This document shows, piece by piece, positions 1-8,684 of a stretch of DNA of 64,000 nucleotides. The stretch spans positions 8,196-72,195 of the forward strand of contig JAKQOH010000197.1 in assembly GCA_029565415.1 (NCBI GenBank), in the 5' to 3' direction. Position 1 is the stretch's first letter. The number at the start of each line of letters is the position of its first letter. Below the pieces are notes generated by a model. It did no database searches, was not told the origin of the DNA, and was given only the letters and a program-made list of their open reading frames with translations. Made by a program: the position numbers and the translations under genes. Source of the DNA: Candidatus Rifleibacteriota bacterium (lineage in GTDB: Bacteria > Riflebacteria > Ozemobacteria > Ozemobacterales > Ozemobacteraceae).

Positions 1-428
1 GCGTGCCGGCCGGGCATGTCGAAGGCATTGATAGCCCCGAGCACGCCGCAGAGCAGGAACAGCAGCGGCAGGTTGACCAGCCCCGCGAGGGTCAGGCCTG
101 CGAGCACCGTCGCCTGGACGAGGGCGGCGACCTGGGTGATCCAGATGCTCCGGCGCAATTCCCGGCCGTCGAGGATGACGCCGGCCACCGGCATCAGAAG
201 AAACGCCGAGAACTGGCTGACGAAGTCGGCCGCGCCCAGCATCACCGCGGACGACGTGAGGCGGTACACGAGCCAACTTGTCGCGAGCCGCTGCATCCAG
301 GTTCCGACCAGCGACAAGCCGTTCGTTATAAAGTACGCACGATAGTTCGACGAGCCCAGGGCGGGGAACAGCCTCCCCTCTCCCGGTGTCGCCGCCGTGC
401 CTGTCCCGTGCGTTTCGTTCGGCTGCAT
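1..428 (-). CDS. MFS efflux transporter, N-terminal part (cut by window edge)
   Basis: Reading the complement from the ATG at 428 gives about 142 residues with no stop before the edge, so the C-terminal two thirds are missing. A hydrophilic leader of about 30 residues is followed by hydrophobic segments typical of the first helices of a major facilitator protein. The stretches NGLSLVGTWMQ and GAINAFDMPGR are the helix 1 and helix 4-5 signatures of the EntS-like MFS_3 drug and siderophore exporter family. It should sit in the inner membrane and export a small molecule by proton antiport; the substrate cannot be read from the sequence. It is divergent from the histidine kinase gene at 735. The start is the first ATG in frame before the conserved core; only weak G-rich sequence lies in the ribosome-binding position. 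Confidence 0.85.
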   Translation of the reverse strand, partial: MQPNETHGTGTAATPGEGRLFPALGSSNYRAYFITNGLSLVGTWMQRLATSWLVYRLTSSAVMLGAADFVSQFSAFLLMPVAGVILDGRELRRSIWITQVAALVQATVLAGLTLAGLVNLPLLFLLCGVLGAINAFDMPGRH

Positions 429-655
429 GCGTTGCGCAAGATACCCCCGTTCCCGTCGTGAGCGCAAACCCGTTCCTTTCCCCCCATCGTCGAAAAAAAG
501 TTGACGTCCGTCGTTGTCCGCGGATGTCTGCCAACGTGCGAAACGATTCCGGCATGTCCCGCCCCGTACCTGATCATCCGGAATTGAACCCTTCGGAAAA
601 CCGCATTTCGGGCCGAAAAGGTTCATGGTTTTGTTTGCCTCCTTATACTTTCGGG

Positions 656-686
656 CCGGATCTCACAAGATCCGGTCTTTTTTTTT
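656..686 (+). terminator. Intrinsic terminator without an upstream plus-strand gene
   Basis: CCGGATCT (656-663) pairs with AGATCCGG (668-675) around a CACA loop. A near-pure T run follows at 676-686, so the direction is plus. No T run lies on the other side, so it does not serve the minus-strand MFS gene. Confidence 0.75.
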
Positions 687-707
687 CCCGCCGGCCCCGG
701 GTTGTCA

Positions 708-713
708 TATAAT
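708..713 (+). promoter_or_regulatory. Candidate -10 box for the hybrid kinase
   Basis: A perfect TATAAT lies 21 bp before the ATG at 735. No good -35 box is visible 16-18 bp upstream, where the terminator T run lies. If used, transcription would start about 15 nt before the ATG, giving a very short leader. Confidence 0.4.
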
Positions 714-734
714 TCCAGAAGACTCTGTCAGGAT

Positions 735-3700
735 ATGAAGCCAGTGACGCTGATCCCCAGGAAGCCCGCCCTTCCGTGCCAGGCGCACGGTCGGGTGACG
801 CTCCTCATCATCACGCTTCTGACAATCCTGCTTGGGACGGCCACCGGTTTTGCCGCACCAGCCGGCACCGCGACCGGGTCCGAAGAGATCGAGAAGATCG
901 TGGTCGGAATCGACCGGGCGTATCCGCCCTACGAATACACGGCTCCTGACGGTCGCCCGACCGGGTTCACCGTCGAACTCGCGCGGCTCATTGCCGAAGC
1001 CCTTGGGGTCCAGATCGAGTTTCGACACGGCCCCTGGAGCGAGATCATCCCCGACCTCCAGAAAGGCCGGGTCGACCTGGCGGCCTTCTGTTTTTCGGTG
1101 AACCGCACCGACCATTTCTGTTTTTCCGAACCGCTCGCCCCCTCCGTCTACACCTATTTCCGACGGTCCGATGCCGAACCCGTCCGCCGCGAAAGCGACC
1201 TGATCGGCCGCCACGTCGTCCTGCAGCGGGGCGACATGATGGACGATTATCTGTCCGAATCGTCGTTCGGGCGGCGGATCACCCGCCTCGATGACATGCG
1301 GCGCATCCTGCGCCTCGTCAGCGAGGGAAAGGCCGATTACGCTCTCGTGGAGCGGCGCATCGGCCGGGAGCTGGTGCGCGAGATGAAACTGGCCGCACTC
1401 ACCGACGCCGGCAGCATGCATTACGTCAAGGATCTCTGCTTCGGCAGCGGCCTCGCGAGATGCGACCTCATTGCCCGCGTGAACCAGGCGATCCGGGTGC
1501 TGAAAACGGATGGTCGCTACCAGGCGCTCTGGAAAAAATGGTTCGGGGGCGATCCGATCGAGCAGCTGCTGCCGGAACAGCAGGCCCAGCCCTGGGGAAT
1601 CCTCGTCCTGTTCGGTGGTTTTCTCCTGCTCGTTTTCGTCACGATCGTCACGATGGTGTACCAGCGGGCGGGCGAAACGGAAGCCGAGCTCCGCAGCCGC
1701 ATCACCGAACTTGCGCAGACCCGTTCCGATGCTGTCGCCGGCCGGACGCGGCTGCGGGCCATCCTCGCGAACACCCCGACCGCCATCATGCTGATCGATG
1801 CGAGCGGTCGCATCATCGAATCGAACGAACGGTTCCAGGGCCTGTTCGGCTACTCCGCAGAAGACGCACAACGGCTCGATCTCCGGAGCCTCACCACCCA
1901 GGACCAGGCGGCAGAGCAGCTCGACCGGCTCATCAAAGCCACGGGCCGCCCAGAACAACTGCATGTGACGGGACAGTTCCGGTGCCGCGACGGCACCACC
2001 TTCTGGGGGGATCTGCGCGTCCAGCCGCTCCTCCAGACCGAAGGGATCCCCGGCGGCTTCGTCGTCGTCATCCGGGACGTGCGCGAAAGCAAGGAAGTGG
2101 AGGCGATCCTCCGGGAGAATGAGACCCGGTACCGCAAACTCGCGGAAAGCGCCCCTGACCTGATCTACCGGTTAGACCTCCCCTCGGGCCGCTATGAATA
2201 CGTGAACCCGGCGGCATTCCGGATCACCGGCTGCACGCCGGACGAGTTCCTCGCGACGCCCCTGCTCCTCCAGCGACTGATTCCCGAAGATCGCCAGGAA
2301 GCCTACCAGAGCCACATCGAGCGTCTCCAGAAGGGAATGGCCGAGCCGTTCATCGAGTTTCCGATCCTGCACCGCGAGGGCGCGATCCGCTGGCTCCAGG
2401 ACCGGGCCATCCCGATCATCGACGAGACGGGCCGGATCACCGGCGCCGAAGGAATCATCCGCGACATCACCATGGCGCGGCGCGTGGCCGAAGAACTGCA
2501 GCGGTCGGAAGCGAACCTGCGCGCGATGTTCCACAGCACGAAGGATGGGTATGTCCTCGTCGACCGGTTCGGGACCCTGGTGGCCTGCAATCCTCCCGGC
2601 GCCGCCTGGCTCGCGACGTTGGGAAGAACCGCGGGCAGCGCAACGAGCAGTCTGCGCATGAATCCCCCGCCCGCCTGCTGGCCCCAGATCGTCGCCGACC
2701 TGGACGTCGCCCTCGAAGGCACGCATCTGAAGCGGAAGCTTCAGGTCCCCCGTTCCAGCGGCGGGCAGGATGCGCTCGAGATCAACCTCTGGCCGGTCCC
2801 CGAGCCCGGCCACGGCTTCCATGGCGTCTGTCTGCACATGGTGGACGTGACGGAGCGGGAGCGCATCGCCGCCGAACGCCGGGTTCTCGACGAGAAGGTG
2901 CGCAAAACCCAGAAATACGAGAGCCTCGGCATCCTCGCCGGAGGCATCGCCCACGATTTCAACAACCTGCTCACCGGTATTCTGGGGGCCGCCGACCTCG
3001 CGAGGCGGCAGACCGAGCCCGAAAGCATGCTCGAGGGCTTCCTCGACCGCATCATCTCGACGGCCAGGCGGGCTTCCGAACTGACGCAACAGATGCTCGC
3101 CTACTCGGGAAAAGGCTCCCTGGTTCTCCAGTCGTTCGATCTCGCCGGCATGATCCGTGACATGGGAAATCTGCTCGAGGCCTCGATTCCCAAAAAATGC
3201 CGGCTGCAGTTCGAGTTTTCCCCCGACCTCCCGCCGGTCATGGCGGATCTCGCCCAGATGCGCCAGGTGCTGCTGAACCTCGTGGTGAACGCCGCCGAGG
3301 CGATCGGGGAGCGGGCCGGCACGATCACGGTTCGGACGGGCTCGGCGGCCTGCACGGCCGAAACCTTCGCCGAGATCGGCCATGGCCAGGCGCCCGAGCC
3401 GGGGACGTATGTCTCCGTCGACGTGATCGACGACGGCATGGGCATGGACGCCGCCACCCAGGCGCATATCTTCGAGCCGTTCTTCTCGACCAAGTTCACG
3501 GGCCGGGGCCTCGGCCTGGCCGCGGTTCTGGGCATCGTTCAGTCGCTGCGCGGGGCGATCCGGGTCGAGTCCCAGCAGGGAAAGGGCAGCCGCTTCACGG
3601 TGCTGCTGCCAGCGTCGCTTCCGGAGCAACAGCCCCCCGTCGAGGCCCGCCCCTCACGAGCGGCCGACATGGGCAGCGGAACGATCCTCGTCGTGGATGA

Positions 3701-4049
3701 CGAGGAGTTCATCCGGATTCTCGCCACGGAAGTGCTGACCCTCGGTGGTTACACGGTCGAGACGGCCGCCGATGGGGCCGAAGCGCTCGAGATGCTGGGA
3801 AAAAACCCCGAGAAGTACACCGCCGTCCTGCTCGATCTGACAATGCCCGGCATGGACGGCACCGAAGCCTTCGCCGGGATCCGCCGCATCGCTCCGGCGC
3901 TGCCGATCATCATTTCGAGCGGCTACAGCGAATCGAACACCTCGAGCGAGGCCCTGGCCGGTCGCGCCGGCTTCCTGCAGAAGCCGTATGCCGGCGACGA
4001 ACTGCTCGACTGCGTCAACGGGGTCATCGGCCGGTTCACCGGCACCTGA
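735..4049 (+). CDS. Hybrid sensor histidine kinase: SBP-TM-PAS-PAS-PAS-HisKA-HATPase-REC
   Basis: A 1104-residue sensor kinase. A signal peptide is followed by a periplasmic solute-binding domain of the SBP_bac_3 family (about residues 55-275), which suggests sensing of an amino acid or similar ligand. One membrane helix (about 287-310) leads to three PAS domains (about 340-715). The dimerisation domain carries HDFNN with the phospho-accepting H740, then an N box (NAAEA), the glycine boxes DDGMG and GRGLGLA, and a C-terminal receiver with D1034 and a lysine near the end (LQKPY). The start at 735 is chosen because a TATAAT box lies at 708-713; a start at 702 would lie upstream of that box. No response regulator gene is adjacent, so output may go through the attached receiver or a distant partner. 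Confidence 0.9.
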   Translation: MKPVTLIPRKPALPCQAHGRVTLLIITLLTILLGTATGFAAPAGTATGSEEIEKIVVGIDRAYPPYEYTAPDGRPTGFTVELARLIAEALGVQIEFRHGPWSEIIPDLQKGRVDLAAFCFSVNRTDHFCFSEPLAPSVYTYFRRSDAEPVRRESDLIGRHVVLQRGDMMDDYLSESSFGRRITRLDDMRRILRLVSEGKADYALVERRIGRELVREMKLAALTDAGSMHYVKDLCFGSGLARCDLIARVNQAIRVLKTDGRYQALWKKWFGGDPIEQLLPEQQAQPWGILVLFGGFLLLVFVTIVTMVYQRAGETEAELRSRITELAQTRSDAVAGRTRLRAILANTPTAIMLIDASGRIIESNERFQGLFGYSAEDAQRLDLRSLTTQDQAAEQLDRLIKATGRPEQLHVTGQFRCRDGTTFWGDLRVQPLLQTEGIPGGFVVVIRDVRESKEVEAILRENETRYRKLAESAPDLIYRLDLPSGRYEYVNPAAFRITGCTPDEFLATPLLLQRLIPEDRQEAYQSHIERLQKGMAEPFIEFPILHREGAIRWLQDRAIPIIDETGRITGAEGIIRDITMARRVAEELQRSEANLRAMFHSTKDGYVLVDRFGTLVACNPPGAAWLATLGRTAGSATSSLRMNPPPACWPQIVADLDVALEGTHLKRKLQVPRSSGGQDALEINLWPVPEPGHGFHGVCLHMVDVTERERIAAERRVLDEKVRKTQKYESLGILAGGIAHDFNNLLTGILGAADLARRQTEPESMLEGFLDRIISTARRASELTQQMLAYSGKGSLVLQSFDLAGMIRDMGNLLEASIPKKCRLQFEFSPDLPPVMADLAQMRQVLLNLVVNAAEAIGERAGTITVRTGSAACTAETFAEIGHGQAPEPGTYVSVDVIDDGMGMDAATQAHIFEPFFSTKFTGRGLGLAAVLGIVQSLRGAIRVESQQGKGSRFTVLLPASLPEQQPPVEARPSRAADMGSGTILVVDDEEFIRILATEVLTLGGYTVETAADGAEALEMLGKNPEKYTAVLLDLTMPGMDGTEAFAGIRRIAPALPIIISSGYSESNTSSEALAGRAGFLQKPYAGDELLDCVNGVIGRFTGT

Positions 4050-4060
4050 GCGGCACCGGC

Positions 4061-5650
4061 TCAGCAGTGCTCCCGGAACGTCCGGAAGGAAATGGCCGGC
4101 CAGTCGTCGACGATCTTGCCCAGCCGCCAGACATCGGCCGCGAGGTAGGTCAGATGGCCCTCAGAATCGTGGGCCATGCGTGAGCGGTGCTTGCGCTCGA
4201 ACTCCTCGAGCACGTTCTTGTCGTCACAGACGAGCCAGCGCGCCGTCGCGTAATCGACGGGGTCATACACCGCATCGACGCCGTACTCGTCGCGAAGCCT
4301 TGCCATGGTCACGTCGAACTGGAGGGCGCCGACGGCGCCAAGAATATATTCACTACTATTCATAACGGGCCGGAACACCTGGACCGCCCCCTCCTCGGAA
4401 AGCTGGAGCAGCCCCTTCTGGAGCTGCTTCGCCCGGAGGGGGTTTTTCAGCCGCACCTGCTTGAACAGCTCGGGGGCGAAGTTGGGGATTCCCGTGAACT
4501 TGAGCGGCTCCTTTTCGGAGAACGTGTCGCCGATCTTGATGGTGCCGTGGTTGTGGATGCCGATGATGTCGCCGGGCCAGGCTTCCTCGACGTTGGTGCG
4601 GTCCTGGGCCATGAAGATCGTGGCATCCTTGATCACGATCTCCTTGCCGAGCCGGTGGTGCATCACTTTCATGCCGCGGGTGAACCGGCCGGAACAGATG
4701 CGCAGGAAGGCGATGCGGTCGCGGTGCGACGGATCCATGTTGGCCTGGATCTTGAAAACGAAGCCGGAAAACGCCTGTTCGGCGGGCTCGACGATGCGGG
4801 AAACGGCGGCGCGGGGCTGGGGGGCCGGCGAGAGTTCGACGACCGCGTCGAGGAGTTCCCGGACACCGAAATTGTTCAGGGCGCTGCCGAAGAAGACCGG
4901 GGTCTGGTTTCCCCTTCTATAGTGCTCGAAATCGAACGGGTTCGCGGCGCCTTCGAGCAGCTCGATGTCGGTGCGCAGATCGGCCGCCTGGTCACCCAGC
5001 AGCTCGTCGAGTTTGGGATCGTCGATATTCTCGATCAGAACCGTGTCCTGGGGCCGCGTCTCGGAGCCGGCCCGGAACAGCTGGATCTGCTTGCGGTACA
5101 GATTGTAGACGCCCCGGAAGGATTTCCCCATGCCGATCGGCCAGGAAAGCGGGGTGCACTCGATCTGGAGGGTGTCTTCGATGTCCTGGAGGAGATCGAG
5201 CGGCGAGCGGCCTTCGCGGTCGAGCTTGTTGATGAAGGTGATGATGGGGGTGTTGCGCATCCGGCAGACTTCCATCAGTTTCTTCGTCTGCGTCTCGACG
5301 CCTTTCGCGCTGTCGATGACCATCAGGGCGCTGTCGACGGCCGTGAGCACCCGGAACGTGTCTTCCGAGAAGTCCTGGTGGCCGGGTGTGTCGAGCAGGT
5401 TGATCTCGAAATCCCGGTAATGGAACTTCATGACCGAGGTCGTGACCGAGATGCCGCGCTCGCGCTCGATCGCCATCCAGTCCGAGGTCGCGAATTTCGC
5501 GGCTTTGCGTGACTTGACGGCGCCCGCCATCTGGATCGCGCCGCCGAACAGCAGCAGCTTCTCCGTCAGGGTGGTTTTTCCGGCATCCGGATGGCTGATG
5601 ATGCCGAAGGTGCGACGTCTCTCGATTTCGTTCAGATGATTCTCGCTCAT
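4061..5650 (-). CDS. prfC: Peptide chain release factor 3 (RF3)
   Basis: A translational GTPase of 529 residues, the same length as Escherichia coli RF3. It removes RF1/RF2 from the ribosome after peptide release. The G1 motif is SHPDAGKT, switch 2 is [11 protein letters not shown], and G4 is NKLDRE. The C-terminal end contains FPEVEF-independent RF3 features such as GALQFDV. The ATG at 5650 is chosen: AAAGGCGGG lies just upstream, and a promoter at 5694-5722 would start transcription near 5687, downstream of an alternative ATG at 5695. The gene converges on the hybrid kinase with an 11-bp gap and diverges from the coiled-coil membrane gene. Confidence 0.97.
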   Translation of the reverse strand: MSENHLNEIERRRTFGIISHPDAGKTTLTEKLLLFGGAIQMAGAVKSRKAAKFATSDWMAIERERGISVTTSVMKFHYRDFEINLLDTPGHQDFSEDTFRVLTAVDSALMVIDSAKGVETQTKKLMEVCRMRNTPIITFINKLDREGRSPLDLLQDIEDTLQIECTPLSWPIGMGKSFRGVYNLYRKQIQLFRAGSETRPQDTVLIENIDDPKLDELLGDQAADLRTDIELLEGAANPFDFEHYRRGNQTPVFFGSALNNFGVRELLDAVVELSPAPQPRAAVSRIVEPAEQAFSGFVFKIQANMDPSHRDRIAFLRICSGRFTRGMKVMHHRLGKEIVIKDATIFMAQDRTNVEEAWPGDIIGIHNHGTIKIGDTFSEKEPLKFTGIPNFAPELFKQVRLKNPLRAKQLQKGLLQLSEEGAVQVFRPVMNSSEYILGAVGALQFDVTMARLRDEYGVDAVYDPVDYATARWLVCDDKNVLEEFERKHRSRMAHDSEGHLTYLAADVWRLGKIVDDWPAISFRTFREHC

Positions 5651-5693
5651 GGTGGTCCCGCCTTTGTGCTGCAATACAGGGTTTGAATCCTCC

Positions 5694-5722
5694 ATATTAC
5701 CACCTTTCGAACTCCCCCGCAA
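5694..5722 (-). promoter_or_regulatory. prfC promoter
   Basis: On the minus strand TTGCGG (5722-5717) and TAATAT (5699-5694) are separated by 17 bp. The predicted transcript starts near 5687, about 37 nt before the prfC ATG. Confidence 0.6.
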
Positions 5723-5776
5723 TGCCGTTCCGGAGCCCGTGTGCGAACGGCGGTCGAACACCGGAACGGTTTCGGG

Positions 5777-5782
5777 TATACT
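5777..5782 (+). promoter_or_regulatory. Candidate -10 box before the coiled-coil membrane gene
   Basis: TATACT preceded by GG (GGTATACT), 35 bp upstream of the ATG at 5817. The same GGTAT form recurs before several genes in this window. The -35 region (near 5754) is weak. Confidence 0.45.
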
Positions 5783-5816
5783 GGTCCGCGAACGGCTGCG
5801 AGAAGGGAGTTCCACG

Positions 5817-6689
5817 ATGTCGATCCGGCGCTGGACCCAGCGAACCTGTGCTGCCTGTGCCTTCTGGCTCATCATGGCAGGCGGCGCCGTGCTCGTGCTG
5901 CTCCTCGTGGTTTCGCGGCTCGCCCTCGATGCCGCCGTCTCGGCGACGCAGGGTTTCTTCTCCTTTTTCTGGGCAGCGGTCACGGCGCTGATCCAGGGCC
6001 TCGCGACCCTTTCGGCCGCCGCGGCCTGGGGCCTCGGCCTGACCGCGCTCGTTCTCGCGGGCTGGCTCTGGATCCGCCACCGCCGGGAACACCTGTGGCG
6101 CCGCCTCGAAACCGTCCGGGACGAGTATGAGCCGCTCCTGGCCCTGCTGAAGCGGAAGGGCATGACCACCTACCGCAAGCGCCTCGAGGCGATGCGCGAA
6201 CGGCTGTTCCTCGAACGCGATCGGGCCGAGGAGCTCGAGGAGCTGCTCGAGGGCGAGCTGCCCCGCATCGAGGAGCGATTCCGCGAGCTGTCCAGACAGT
6301 ATCACCGGCCCGGCCCCGAGGCCGCAAAACGCGAGATCTGGAGCCTGATGGAGTCGCTGACGGCCAACAGTTCCGCCCTGCGCGGCCGCCGCGCAACCAT
6401 CGACCGGTTCGAGGCGGGCAAGATCCAGATCGCCACGAAGCTCAACTGCCTGCGCCTGAAACTCTCGGGAATCGAACAGAACGAAAGCGAGCTGGGAAGC
6501 CTGCTTCGCACGATCGACGATATCTCGTTCGTTGCCGATGCCGTCGACCGGCCCCGGGACGCGGCGAGCGAGCCGCTGGTTCCGCCGCCCGTCTACCGCC
6601 CGATCACCCCGGCCCGGCCAGAAGAGCCGGTCGAGCCGCCGGAAAGCCGTGAGCCGCCGCGCAGACCGGAGCAGCCCCCGACGGCCTGA
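5817..6689 (+). CDS. Membrane protein with cytoplasmic coiled coil, function unknown
   Basis: A 290-residue protein I do not recognise. Two hydrophobic segments (about residues 10-36 and 55-80) are followed by a charged helical region rich in Glu, Arg and Leu (about 85-250), then a proline-rich tail. This fits an inner-membrane protein with a long cytoplasmic coiled coil, perhaps a scaffold or a partner of cell-envelope machinery. The ATG at 5817 is preceded by AGAAGGGAG. It stands alone, divergent from prfC, and a hairpin at 6729-6761 follows the stop. Confidence 0.8.
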   Translation: MSIRRWTQRTCAACAFWLIMAGGAVLVLLLVVSRLALDAAVSATQGFFSFFWAAVTALIQGLATLSAAAAWGLGLTALVLAGWLWIRHRREHLWRRLETVRDEYEPLLALLKRKGMTTYRKRLEAMRERLFLERDRAEELEELLEGELPRIEERFRELSRQYHRPGPEAAKREIWSLMESLTANSSALRGRRATIDRFEAGKIQIATKLNCLRLKLSGIEQNESELGSLLRTIDDISFVADAVDRPRDAASEPLVPPPVYRPITPARPEEPVEPPESREPPRRPEQPPTA

Positions 6690-6728
6690 GGCCCGTTCCC
6701 CAAGCCGCGGCATCTCCCCTTCGAAGAA

Positions 6729-6761
6729 GAGCCCCGCCCGGGTCAGGCCCGGACGGGGCTC
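6729..6761. terminator. Hairpin between convergent genes
   Basis: GAGCCCCG (6729-6736) pairs with CGGGGCTC (6754-6761) and further G/C pairs lie inside. It sits between a plus gene ending at 6689 and a minus gene ending at 6779. There is no clear T run, so it may be a weak two-way terminator. Confidence 0.5.
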
Positions 6762-6778
6762 GTTGAGGCCTGGAAGAT

Positions 6779-7738
6779 TCAGCCGTCGCGATTGATCGCC
6801 TCGGTCAGCTCTTTCAGCACAGCCTCGGCCCGGTCATTGTCGACCTGGCAGGTGCCGGCGGCGTGATGGCCGCCACCGCCGTATTTCAGCATCAGTTCGC
6901 CGATATTGGTCTTCGAGGAGCGGTTGACGATCGATTTTCCCGTCGCGAGAACGGTGTTCTGCTGCTTGAGCCCCCAAAGAACATGAATAGATATATTACA
7001 GTTGGGATACAACGCGTAGATCATGAACCGGTTGCCGGCCCAGATCGTCTCTTCCTTGCGCAGGTCGAGGATGACGAGGTTCTTGTGCACCGTCGAGCAG
7101 CGGCGGAGCTGTTCCTTGAACTTCTCCTCGTGCTCGAAGTAGATGTCGACCCGCTCCTTCACGTCGGGCAGGGCCAGGATGCGTTCGATCGTCATATCCC
7201 GGCAGCAGTCGATCAGGTCCATCATCAGCTGGTAGTTGGAAATGCGGAAGTTGCGGAAGCGGCCCAGACCGGTCCGCGGGTCCATCAGGTAGTTGAGCAG
7301 CGGCCAGCCCGACGGATGCAGGATCTCGTCGATGCTGAACCGGGCGGCATCGGCCTTGTCGACCGCCTCCATCATCTCCTCCGAGACTTTCGGGAACCGC
7401 TTCTTCGCGCCGTAGTAGTTGTAGACGACGCGGGCGGCCGACATCGCGTCGGGGTCGATGATGTGGTTGGGCTGAAGCATCGCGTTGCGCAGCGTTTCGC
7501 TGAGATGGTGATCGAACACGAGATGCGCCCCCTGCACATACGGCAGATTCGTCGTGATATCGTTCGGGGTGATCTCGACCTTGCCGTCCTGCATGTCCTT
7601 CGGGTGGACGAACTTGATGTCGTTGATCAGCCCGAGCTCCTTGAACAGCACGGCGCAGACGAGACCGTCGAAGTCGCTGCGGGTCACGAGACGGAACTTG
7701 CCCTCGGGGGTCGGGGCCATGGCGGCGGTATCGGTCAT
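6779..7738 (-). CDS. DHH-family phosphoesterase
   Basis: A 319-residue protein of the DHH/DHHA1 phosphoesterase superfamily, which cleaves short RNA, cyclic dinucleotides or related phosphodiesters with bound manganese. The N-terminal metal motif reads RSDFDGLVC (usual form DxDG), the name-giving DHH triad is in VFDHHLSE, and the DHHA1 substrate motif GGGGHHAAG is near the C-terminus. The substrate cannot be told; oligoribonuclease (NrnA-like) or exopolyphosphatase-like roles are both possible. The ATG at 7738 has GGAGGAGTGAG upstream. It stands alone and is divergent from the ferredoxin pair. Confidence 0.88.
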   Translation of the reverse strand: MTDTAAMAPTPEGKFRLVTRSDFDGLVCAVLFKELGLINDIKFVHPKDMQDGKVEITPNDITTNLPYVQGAHLVFDHHLSETLRNAMLQPNHIIDPDAMSAARVVYNYYGAKKRFPKVSEEMMEAVDKADAARFSIDEILHPSGWPLLNYLMDPRTGLGRFRNFRISNYQLMMDLIDCCRDMTIERILALPDVKERVDIYFEHEEKFKEQLRRCSTVHKNLVILDLRKEETIWAGNRFMIYALYPNCNISIHVLWGLKQQNTVLATGKSIVNRSSKTNIGELMLKYGGGGHHAAGTCQVDNDRAEAVLKELTEAINRDG

Positions 7739-7818
7739 ATCCTCACTCCTCCGTATCCGGCGAATGTATGGCTCCACTCTATCATGCGCGTAGTCGTGCC
7801 GCCACCGGCGGTTTGCGG

Positions 7819-7824
7819 TATCAT
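7819..7824 (+). promoter_or_regulatory. Candidate -10 box giving a near-leaderless transcript
   Basis: TGCGGTATCAT spans 7814-7824. A start 6-7 nt downstream would fall at 7830-7831, right at the GTG/ATG starts (7830, 7833). No ribosome-binding site precedes those codons, which agrees with a leaderless mRNA. Confidence 0.4.
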
Positions 7825-7832
7825 GTCCGGTG

Positions 7833-8684
7833 ATGACAGATCCCGTCCGTCCCACCGCCTCCGGCCGCGCCTTCTCCGTGGCTGTCGGCGCCCGCCATGG
7901 CGGACTCGGCGCAACGGCGCTGGCCGTCGATCTTGCCCTGCTGCTTGCCGACCGGGGGATTGCGGCGCTGCTCGTCGATGCCGATCCGCTGATGCCGGCT
8001 GCCGCGGCCCGGCTCGAAACGGCCTGGGGTGAGGAAATCGGCGTTGCGGCCCTTTCCCCCACGGTCAACCACGAGCTCTGCCAGCGGTGTGGGGCCTGCT
8101 CCGACTTCTGCGCGTTCGATGCCCTCGAGCTCCGGGAGGCTGGCATCCGATTCTTCCCCGACAGGTGCATCGGCTGCGGGGGGTGCCGGCGGATCTGCCC
8201 ATCCCGCGCGATCACCGAGACCCAGCGGCTTCTGGGAACGGCGCGGCGCGGCATCGTGGATTCCCGCCTCTCGGTGCTCGAAGCCCGGCTTGCCGAGGAC
8301 GCCCTCGGCTGGTCCGCCCCGATGACCGCCTGGCTGCGCCAGTCGGCCCGCCCCGCCCCGTTCCAGATGATCCGTGCCGTTCCCGGCATCGGCCGGACGG
8401 CTCGCGAAGCCTGGCGGGGAGTCGATCGCCTCGTCTTCCTCGATGATGCCGCCACGGACGTCCCCGTCCCGGGCCTGGAAACCGACCGGATCATCCGGAT
8501 CCCGTCGCGTGCCGCTCCCCGGACAGAGCCCGGAGCCGGCATGATCCGGTTCGACGGGTCGGCCGAAACGGCCCGGGCCATCCTCCGGTCCGGGCGCCTG
8601 GCGTCGTCCGGCGGCTCCGTGGCGGATGGCGTCCACCGGCTTGCCGGGAGCCTTGCGGAGCTCGCCGGAGGGGCTCATGGGTGA
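7833..8684 (+). CDS. MinD-like protein with inserted 2[4Fe-4S] ferredoxin, degenerate P-loop (first of a pair)
   Basis: A 283-residue protein with the layout of MinD-superfamily ATPases that carry a ferredoxin insert (COG1149 type). The start of the fold is clear, but the deviant Walker A (residues 20-28) reads RHGGLGATA where KGGxGKTT is expected, so both lysines are missing. Two cluster motifs follow: C83-x2-C86-x2-C89-x3-C93 and C112-x2-C115-x2-C118-x3-C122. Aspartates of a MinD-like LLVDAD strand remain. It is probably an electron-transfer or scaffold protein rather than an active ATPase. GTG at 7830 is an alternative start. It overlaps the next gene by 8 bp. Confidence 0.85.
   Translation: MTDPVRPTASGRAFSVAVGARHGGLGATALAVDLALLLADRGIAALLVDADPLMPAAAARLETAWGEEIGVAALSPTVNHELCQRCGACSDFCAFDALELREAGIRFFPDRCIGCGGCRRICPSRAITETQRLLGTARRGIVDSRLSVLEARLAEDALGWSAPMTAWLRQSARPAPFQMIRAVPGIGRTAREAWRGVDRLVFLDDAATDVPVPGLETDRIIRIPSRAAPRTEPGAGMIRFDGSAETARAILRSGRLASSGGSVADGVHRLAGSLAELAGGAHG

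Larger units (their letters stand above)
429..734. other. Divergent intergenic region with an orphan terminator
   Basis: About 306 bp separate the divergent MFS and histidine kinase genes. No convincing protein gene lies here. It contains a TATACT box at 644-649 (+), a strong intrinsic terminator at 656-686 (+), and a TATAAT box at 708-713 (+) before the kinase start. Since no plus-strand gene precedes the terminator, it may end a small RNA or act as an attenuator. Confidence 0.6.

Noticed and set aside
5651..6169. N-terminal extension of prfC up to 6169
   Set aside because: The extension overlaps the divergent membrane gene and is Arg/Ser-rich. The prfC promoter maps downstream of its starts, and 529 residues is the normal RF3 length.
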